Source: Lithospermum erythrorhizon
Taxonomy: Eukaryota > Streptophyta > Magnoliopsida > Boraginales > Boraginaceae
Direction of reading: 5' to 3'
NCBI GenBank assembly: GCA_019722365.1
Contig: JADFUC010001444.1
Coordinates: 1 to 64,000 of the forward strand
DNA: 64,000 nt
The translations under genes were made by a program, and so were the position numbers. The notes below the pieces were generated by a model that worked only from the letters and a program-made list of their open reading frames with translations, was not told the origin of the DNA and made no database searches. Positions 56,635 to 64,000 of the stretch are shown piece after piece. Each line of letters begins with the position of its first letter. The stretch's first letter is position 1.

Positions 56635-59333
56635 CAGGATAACCCCGTTTCCTTACCAATATTATTGATATATATAAGTTTTCGGTGGAGTATTTCTGGG
56701 TGAAATTAAAAATTTCTCGATGTTGAGAAGGAGAATACAACAAATCGATCGGTTGGTGGTACATTTCGTGGTGGGACTGGAGATGATATCAACATTTAAA
56801 TAGTATCGATATATCGAGACGAGTATGAGATGAGTAGTAATATATGCCTTGGGAAATAACACATTTGAAATCGGTTTCATTGAGATTTAAGTACGGAAAG
56901 GGGAGAAATTAACCGAAACCAAACGGGACCTAAGACATCCCTTAAATATCTTATCATCCTTATCATCTTCATCATTATCCAAAAAACAAAAACCCATCCC
57001 CTTTCCCCTTGTTATGGCCGAACCTCACTCTCCACCCCCTCCCCCCAAAAATTTTCCATTTCTTCCAATTTTCAGGGCTCAAGACAATAAAAGTTGATTT
57101 TCATCTTCCCCTCATCCTCCTCTACTAAAACAAGGTAAGAAAAAGCCAATCTTGGGATATTTCATGAGTTTTGAGATGTTTGACTTTTGAGGAATTGAGT
57201 TTTTAAAGGTCAAATGTTATGTATGTCCTCTGCTTCTGGGGATACGTGATCGAGTAATTATAATCGATTTTGGGGTTGAAATGTGTTGATCAAGTTGCTG
57301 ACTATTAGGTTGACTTTTTTTCCAAATTTCTTTTAAATTGTATGATAACGTTACGGGACTTTTAATATAGTTGTTTTGGAGTATAATTTGACGCTTTTGA
57401 GGTTGATTGCAAATGATAATATGGAGTTAGGTTATTCGAAATGAGTAGTAATTGGGTTTTGAACTAAAGATTGATTATAATGGGTTCATTAGTTGGCTTA
57501 TCATCGTTGGATTGATCGAACGTGATTCAACATGTTATTGTTGGGATAATAAAGTTGGATAATCGAATATCAAGTTGCGAAGTTGGTAACTGAACGAAGT
57601 TGTTGGAATTTTAGAAGTGTATACTAATGTATTTTATTACTAAAAGTTAATTTGAAATGCTTAGGACGCGGTATAATGCTCGGGTTTAAATAATAGTCAT
57701 AAGAGGTTATTCTATGTTAGTAATGTATAATTTCTTTGAATAGGAGTCGAGCCCGACCTAACACGTGACTACCTGTAGATTAACATTATTGCTTTTGGCT
57801 CGAGAAGTAGCATAAATCTCACGATGGAAATCCTTCATATATATTATGTTATATATTTTGCATATCATGGGACTATTTTGGATACGCCAGACAGGTGATT
57901 ATGGACTGCATTATGAAATAATTGAGATTATAATTGATATTACGTGAAAATTGTGATTTATGATTCATTCTCGAAATAAATGAGATTATTATGGTTGATA
58001 TCACGTGATAATTGTGATTAAGTGATTCATATCATGAGATAAATGTGATTATGATTTATATTTTGAGATAGTTATGCGATTATGATTCATGTTGGTGAGA
58101 TTGTGGTTCTACCACGCAGCCGCTGGTACTACACAGGTGGTCGTGTAATCTCAGGTGCGTATGTGATTTTGATTCCTTTGTTTGTTATTTGCGGAGCCGG
58201 CAGCCCAAGGATTCGTGTGAGGTTCGTGTTAGACTTCCAACAAAAATACAACCAACCTAATCGACCCGAACGGAACCGAAAAATAAGCTTAAATTGAGGA
58301 ACAGATTAGAATTCCGAACCGATTTCGTTCGAAAATAAAAAACCGGTACTGCTCGGTTCCAAAAACATGCCCAAAATCGAACCGAACTCGAATCTGGACG
58401 GAAGCCCTATTTGGTGTTATATGCATATTTAGCCGTGTAGCTCGGGTCGGGAGGACGGGAGACGGAGGCCTCATCCTGACATGTGGAGGTAGATTCCTCA
58501 TATGTATATTTGGAGGTGGATTCCCTCATATGTATTATTTGTGTGGTGCCTTCCATTCCTCATTTGTTGGTTATTCATGAGGTGGATTCCTCATTTGTTG
58601 GTTATTTAAGCGAGGTGGATTCCCTATTTGTTCACTATTTCCAAGGAGGCGTGATTCCTATTTGATGCCTTTTGTGATCAGACATTAGATCAAGCTTCCC
58701 CTTTAAATGAATATGCATTGCTGATGGTTATAGGCTCCTCGTAGTACATGTGATATCATATAGGAGGACTCTAGGTGATTTTCAGGGATGCTTATTCATT
58801 ATGTGTAGTCTCGATTAATGTATATTCATATGTTTTATATATAAGCAATGATGATATTTGACTGGGTAAAGTCCGTGTGTATTTGAATTCACCCAAATTT
58901 ACAATAGCCGACTTTCGTTATGGGCGTGGCATTTTATGCCTAGGGTCTCTAGAGCGATCGCTGGTGGCCGAGGATCTCAGATAGAAGAAGCCGCGTGGAA
59001 GATCATAAAAGGAAAGTGTGGTGGCATAGAAGTCCTCATCACCAATAGGTATATTTCTAGACTTGTGTATTGTATTTCAATAGGGGTTCGGTTAAGTACT
59101 TTCCCTATGTTGTATTGGATTTCTTATGCATCCTTGAGTTGTATTATTCGTGATTTGTATTCCCCGTTGTCTCAAGTTGTTTTGTTGGATATGTTATCGG
59201 AACACCACGACGGAATGTAGAGTCTTGTTTTGTTAATGTCACAGTCATATTCTATTGTATCCATCGATTGGTGACTCGTGTACAAAGTTGTTAATGATCT
59301 TAACCTCGTATGCCGATTGGGCGGGTCGTTACA
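56635..59333 (+). repeat. Element E 3' LTR
   Basis: It starts near acaggataaccccgtttcct, equivalent to the TGTGATAACCCG start of B. It ends gggcgggtcgttaca at 59333, the best-preserved LTR end in the window. It follows the polypurine tract (taaattttataaggagtgg). It includes the acceptor-like aatttctttgaatag near 57728 and minisatellite copies at 58478-58650. A roughly 300-base segment (58150-58430) has no counterpart in the other LTRs and may be a small insertion. Confidence 0.75.
58478..58650. repeat. LTR minisatellite (element E)
   Basis: About five diverged copies of the ggaggtggattcctcatatg unit. Confidence 0.75.
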
Positions 59334-60540
59334 TTATTGCTCTTCTTTTTTCCCTCGCATGTACTTTTTTTGTCGATATCACTTTTTTTTCCCCTGCCTT
59401 CTTTCTTTCTTTTAGGACAACATAAATGTGTTAAGGTTATGACTGAATCGGGGTCGCCACGCATCCTCGTGATCAAGGAAGGTAATTTGGCAATTTATAC
59501 TCATGCTTTTGGAGTTCGAGGTAAGTTAACCTCCTACCCAAGCAGGCCTGACAGCTTTTATACTGTTCAAAGGCTCCCATGTAAGTTAACGCCTCACCGA
59601 GTAGGTCTTTACGCCTTTATACCGTGTTCAGTGTTCTATAGGTAAGCTAACTCCTATCCGATGTGGTCAGGGATGCTTTATACTGTGATCAAAAGAGTCA
59701 GCGTGCGCTTTATCCTCTTATTCGGGAAGGTTGCGGCGCTTTTATCCCTCGTGCTTAAGAGGCTTCTTGTTTGTTTTATCTGTAGTAGCATTTCGGTATC
59801 GAGCATATCTCGGTTCGGCCTCTCTCGCTTGAGATCTTTAGCCAAGGCTGTTGTATGACGACATCCACAAGCTACGAAAAGCGGATGGTTTAGGCGGTCT
59901 ACTAAGTCCTCTCGCCTCCTCGCGGGCGTGACTCATTCCATAAGGTCTCTGCTTCATAGATGTACCGTGTGTCCACTTATCCGGATAGCTATCCAAGATC
60001 CTAATGCCTCACCTGCTACGCCCCACATCCGCTTCCCATCATTTTCCCATAGTGTCTCTCTTCATATATGTACTGGTGCATGCCCATGTCTATTTTTTCT
60101 TCAAGAGTCCTTTTCTTTTTGCGGTTTGACCTCGTGACTAACCCGATGGTTTTGGGAGTACTCACATGCCAAGCAAAGTTTTTTACCTTTTGTGGCTCGC
60201 ACTCATTCCAGAAGCAAAGTCTCACTGTGGATATATGGTAGTTGGCCACCCTTTTGATCACGACGCCAACAGGGTTTCGAGGTGTATCTCAGTTGTGGTC
60301 AAGCCGAGTTTCGACGGCGCAAGAATTACAATAGAAGCCTTTTTCAAGGCCTCGCTCACGCCATGTGCTTTGTCTTCGCTCTGCTGACCGCTTCATAAAT
60401 AAGGCTCTCAGGGATTGTAACTCGCTTGACTAGAGGTCATAAGAATTGGGATTTATCGTCCCATGTTCTATCTTTGGTCCCCGCACCGGAGTCAATGGCC
60501 TTTGAGCGCTGTGGATTCCATCATTTTTGGTTGAATCGGT
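59334..60540. other. Decayed sequence right of element E
   Basis: I cannot name a gene here. By position it could be the reverse-transcriptase side of the minus-strand Tat/Ogre-like element to the right, but I see no catalytic box. The 60-bp tandem repeat lies in it. Confidence 0.3.
59521..59700. repeat. 60-bp tandem repeat, three copies
   Basis: Units start at 59521, 59581 and 59641, exactly 60 bases apart. Each begins gtaag(t/c)taac followed by cctcacc-like wording and ends ttataccgtgttca-like. They lie in a C/T-rich region just right of element E. Confidence 0.85.
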
Positions 60541-61020
60541 AGCGCCATCCCTTTTAGCGCTTCAACAACTTCTTATTCTTTACTGGAAGGCTTGGCCGTT
60601 GTCTTAGGGGGCGCTTAAAAGCCTTTATGTAGTCGCTATCCGCATGTCTTCTTCCTTTGATAAACCGGGCATCGCTAGTGTGCCTTGATCGCCCCTTCCA
60701 CGCCATCCTTCCAGGCATTTCCGCTATCGATGGGGTCAAGGTACTACATTGCTGTTGTGGATCCATGGTCTTCCCAACAGTATGTTATAGGTGGCCTTAG
60801 AGTCGATCACGTGGAATCATGATGTTGTCTCCAATTCACCTATCACCGGTGGACGGATACTTTGCCCATTGCCGTTTTCTTGGTCAAGCCTCTCAGATCA
60901 TGACACGAGTCTGTTGTAGTCTTCCAACAAGATGCCCAACAACTTAAGTGTGGAGAGTAGAATGTCTTATCGGCCGATCCTCCATCCACTAAAGATTTTG
61001 CTCATCTTGGATATCACGTA
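60541..61020 (-). pseudogene. Tat/Ogre-like protease region remnant (element Tat-2)
   Basis: On the minus strand, PVIGELETT is followed in a shifted frame by FHVIDSKATYNILLGRPWIH (about 60770-60835). VVPSTLHQ-like sequence and a decayed CLKYFKDG follow. This is the conserved stretch after the protease active site in Tat/Ogre gypsy elements. The D-S-G itself is not clear. Frame changes occur every 50-100 bases. Confidence 0.65.
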
Positions 61021-61299
61021 GATATCGTGATATATGTAGCGGGCGGTTGCGTCACTGCCTTCTAAAGATGTCTTCAGTCTACGGCGTGACTTTTCATGGC
61101 TCGGGGACCTCTTGGGTTGTTTCGGGCGCCTCCAAGGTTGTCTCCATCTCTAGGGTATCTTCAACCTCTACGTACATACGGTATCGGCCTCTATGTTCGC
61201 CAAAGTCGCCGGTTAGTCTCCCCACTTCATCCTAGGTTCCAACTCGCTTTCTCCAAATCATATCGCACTTTAGCTTCAAGAAATCTCAAACATCCCTGA

Positions 61300-61960
61300 G
61301 ATGCTCTGTGTGGGGGTGGGGTGGGTACCTGCTTGTATTCTTTCAATGCTGAAAGCGATCGGGCCTCTAAGCTTCTCAGCCCCCCTTCTCATTCTCTTAG
61401 TCTTGAAAGAGAACTGCTAATTTGAGGCCATGCCAAGTATCCTTCTGTATCTTGATGTTTCCCTTGGTCTCTTCGCCTCGTATTTGGCTTTATAAGGAGC
61501 GGTAATTACCATAAGCATTGCCTATTTCCCTTGTTTGTTGCTATGGTCAGCTCCATATCATGTGCTTTGCCGAGCAATAAGCTCAAGGTTCAGTATGCCC
61601 CTGTAGGATGTACTACAGGTCCCATTGTATCTCTTGTATGCACATGCTGATGGAAGAGGATTCTAAAAAGTTTGTCTTTTTACATTTGAGACTTAGTCTC
61701 CTCCACCGGTTGATATAGTCGGTGCACTTGGGAGTCTTTTCCCCGGCAATCGCCCAGCACCTCGGTTAGCTCTATCAGCCCATCCTCCCAGCGCCTCAAG
61801 AAATGGTTCGGGGAATTTATTTTCCAAAATTGGGCTGAGAGTTTGATTCCAGCTCCGTGTACCACTAAGGTATTTCCTTTCTTCAGTCGAGCGTGACGAA
61901 CCGTCAATTAAAGCAGGTCTCCACTTGTTCCAAATAAGTTGTTGCATTTTTTTCTTTATG
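61300..61960 (-). pseudogene. Tat/Ogre-like gag remnant (element Tat-2)
   Basis: On the minus strand, at 61541-61575, KAHDMELTIATNKG matches the A-H-D-M-E-L-x-I stretch of Ogre-type gag. Upstream at 61700-61950 are NHFLRRWEDGLIELTEVLGD and an ENKFPEPFLEALGGWAD reading in an alternative frame, which fit the W-x-D-L-x-x-x-F region loosely. Gag lies upstream of the protease region on the same strand, as expected. The element would continue to the right, out of the window. Confidence 0.5.
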
Positions 61961-64000
61961 AAGCTGGCGATGCTGTCATTGGGTTCCCAATGCCATCGAA
62001 TTGTCGGAACTTTGGAGTGCTGATAGCCTTGGAGGCATTTTCAACCTATCTATGCGGAGCCGTAAGGCTCGACATGTGGAATACGTAGGGAGTCGCTCAT
62101 CTTGGATATTTTGATCGCTCTATCAAGCCCCTCACCAAGCAGAATTTGATGCAGTTCCACTCAAATAAGACGCATGGAGCTTTCACCGCCGCTTTCATTG
62201 CCGGGTCCATGGGATGTACATGAAGCTGTATGGTGGGGTGAGTAGGTGTCTCCGGTAAGCCTTTTGAAGGCACAGAGCCTTTGGAGAGAGCGTAGCCTAC
62301 CGCTTCTCTAGCGTTATGGCCCGGTGCTCATGACGAGTATTTTCTCGCCATGCGAGACTTCTACTCCTATTACTGTATGTGTTTAGCCATGTCTTTCAAT
62401 ATTTAGAGAAAGCTATATGCTCTTCTGGTGGTGATTCGTGTCATCATGATCGAGCAGAATAATCGGATTCTCCATACGACCCATATCCGAATTGGCGCTT
62501 CTTTCCATGGAGCAGCAAAATCGAAATCATACGGTGATGACTGGCCGAGTAGGTTTTGGAGCCTTCAAGTGTATTTAATGTCCCTCATACATATGGGGAC
62601 ATTATTACCCACCCAGCTCATATGACACCGGGTTGATCGTCGCTGTAATCCCTCGTGTTGCTTCTAAGGCTCCTGGGAGTATGTTCGACCTCGAGACCCC
62701 GCTTGGATTCATCTTGAAGGGCTTCTCTGAGTCGGGAGGACGAGGAGTAGATAGTCCTAATCGGGACGCCAAGATTTGTATCGCGAAGAAAGATTTTATT
62801 ATTTATACGCACCGAAATAAACCCCTTGTGAAATCCTCATCGCGTACCAAGAATATGCATTTAAACCGACGTGCTCGATTATCGCCTGGGAGCCTCCAAA
62901 TAGGCCGACGCGTATGTGAGGCCGTTTGGCTTGATATGGACTCGATCCGGCCGGAGCTGTGTCTTGAGTTGACTGGTCCGGCGAGTTGAATATGTGTCTC
63001 GCAGGATGCCAAAGCGACTCGGTTCCCAAGGCTGGGCCTCAGACTAGTTCCGTGAGCCTGGTGTGCTGCAAATGGGAACATGACGTAAGCGGCTTCGTGA
63101 GCGTCCTACTGATGACTTGGGGCCGAGCCAAGTTTCATCTTCTCATCGCCTTGCCGTGTCCGCCTCTTCTCCTAGCATGCTCCAGTGGACCTATTTTGGT
63201 ATAAAGAGATGTGGGTTTTAGCAACTTGGATCCTCTTCCTCGGGATTAGCGTAGCTGGTTGGGGCCTCAACAAATGCGTTTCCTCGCATCTTGTTGGGGA
63301 TGGCCAACTCCACTTCTTTGGTTTGAGATTCCGGATTGTCCGCTTTGTCGTCGGGTTTTGGGATCGTCCGCCTTCCTCGGCGAGATCGCTCCTTCCTTTA
63401 ATGTCGGGGCGTAAAAGTCTTCTGTGCCAGCTTGATCCCCTATCCCTGACTGGATTTAGTACAGGGGCTTTAAAGAACGATTTCGGCAAAATTATTGGGA
63501 GGACACTTCTACTCTGTTGTCCCGAGATTTCGTGTTGTCCTGCCTTCCTTATGCTTTCTGTGCCTACTCCAAGATGTTGTCCTTAAAAGAGTTTATTTTC
63601 TTGAATCTTCGTTGGAAAGCATGTTTTGTGTGTTCTCGCCGTCTTTTTTCGTAGCTTTCAAGTACTTTTACCTTAGTTTTTCTCCCCACTTCAACTTCTA
63701 TGATTTATTTTTTGAAAATATTATGAGGGTATTTCGAGTAGGCTTTCTTGTTTCCACTCGATGACATCCATTTTTAAAGGACGCGATCTCTACCTTCAAG
63801 TTGATTTTCAGTACGATTTGGACCAATTTGGATATTTGCATGAGTTATTCTCCAATAATATGGAGTAGGCGCCTCTTTTGAGGTTTTTTTAGGTAAAAAA
63901 TGACTTTATTTATTGACTCGACATTTCTAGCTTCACACTTAAGCCCCGTATCATTCGCTAAAACCTTATTCTAGTTTAAAATTAGCTTGTTTAATGTAAA
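61961..64000. other. Unassigned sequence, possibly the 5' part of Tat-2
   Basis: Base composition is less AT-rich than the LTR elements. Open frames of 118 codons (62633-62989, plus) and 133 codons (63185-63586, plus) and a 105-codon minus-strand frame (63172-63489) overlap one another. None has a domain I recognise. By position it should hold the leader or extra ORF and LTR of the minus-strand Tat/Ogre element; no LTR pair can be checked here. Confidence 0.3.

Larger units (their letters stand above)
54598..59333 (+). mobile_element. LTR element E, 5'-truncated relative of element A
   Basis: It has a 3' LTR (56635-59333), a polypurine tract and about 2 kb of interior. The interior matches element A on the opposite strand: 54615-54670 with 21451-21510, 55130-55220 with 20870-20960, and 56380-56530 with 19310-19500. 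No 5' LTR or priming site is present; the match begins abruptly at about 54598, next to the RNase H remnant. As in A, I see no protease, reverse transcriptase or integrase motif. Confidence 0.7.

Noticed and set aside
62633..62989. 118-codon plus-strand frame as a host gene
   Set aside because: It overlaps other frames of similar length on both strands, shows no domain, and lies where a Tat/Ogre-type leader is expected.
1..64000. tRNA, rRNA or organellar insertions
   Set aside because: No cloverleaf or conserved rRNA or plastid wording was seen on either strand; only tRNA-complementary priming sites are present.

Overview
The window looks like nuclear DNA from a flowering plant, most likely a dicot. 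It is AT-rich and almost wholly made of nested, decayed plant transposable elements: CACTA DNA transposons, Ty1-copia and Ty3-gypsy retrotransposons and a LINE-type RNase H remnant. Only one protein gene reads cleanly: a single-exon gene at 38551-39009 for a small secreted or membrane-anchored proline-rich protein. I saw no rRNA, tRNA, organellar or bacterial sequence. All names rest on motifs read by eye.

Layout. (1) 1-10887: right-hand part of a CACTA element with genes on the minus strand: a broken TNP2 transposase (811-3293) and a TNPA-like protein (3941-5420). It also holds a GRF-type zinc-finger fragment on the plus strand (7033-7350), AT-rich tandem repeats and a clear CACTA terminus at 10887. 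The element sits inside a copia element whose 3' part runs to about 12390. (2) 12394-12901: a solo copia LTR, minus strand. (3) About 13000-16775 and 26250-26640: a gypsy element of Tat type (Tat-1), cut in its integrase by element A. (4) 16776-26249: element A, an LTR element on the minus strand with 2.5 kb LTRs and no recognisable protein genes. (5) 27874-37429: element B, plus strand, with LTRs related to those of A and a decayed chromovirus gag-pol with a chromodomain. (6) 37430-39655: minisatellite and the proline-rich gene. (7) 39656-51935: copia element D, minus strand, with an exact 5-bp target duplication, interrupted by element C (40050-47654). C has two 3.5 kb LTRs around only about 555 bp of internal sequence. 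(8) 53815-54597: LINE-type RNase H remnant. (9) 54598-59333: element E, a 5'-truncated relative of A. (10) 59334-64000: decayed sequence containing pieces of a second Tat/Ogre-like element on the minus strand.

How the parts relate. A, B, C and E share LTR ends, the priming site, the polypurine tract and a splice-like module inside the LTR. B carries the enzymes, whereas A and E share a different internal region without visible enzymes. The simplest reading is an autonomous chromovirus lineage with non-autonomous partners. Insertion order from nesting: CACTA after its host copia; A after Tat-1; C after D. Most LTR pairs differ by many short insertions and deletions, so some frame breaks may be assembly error rather than decay.
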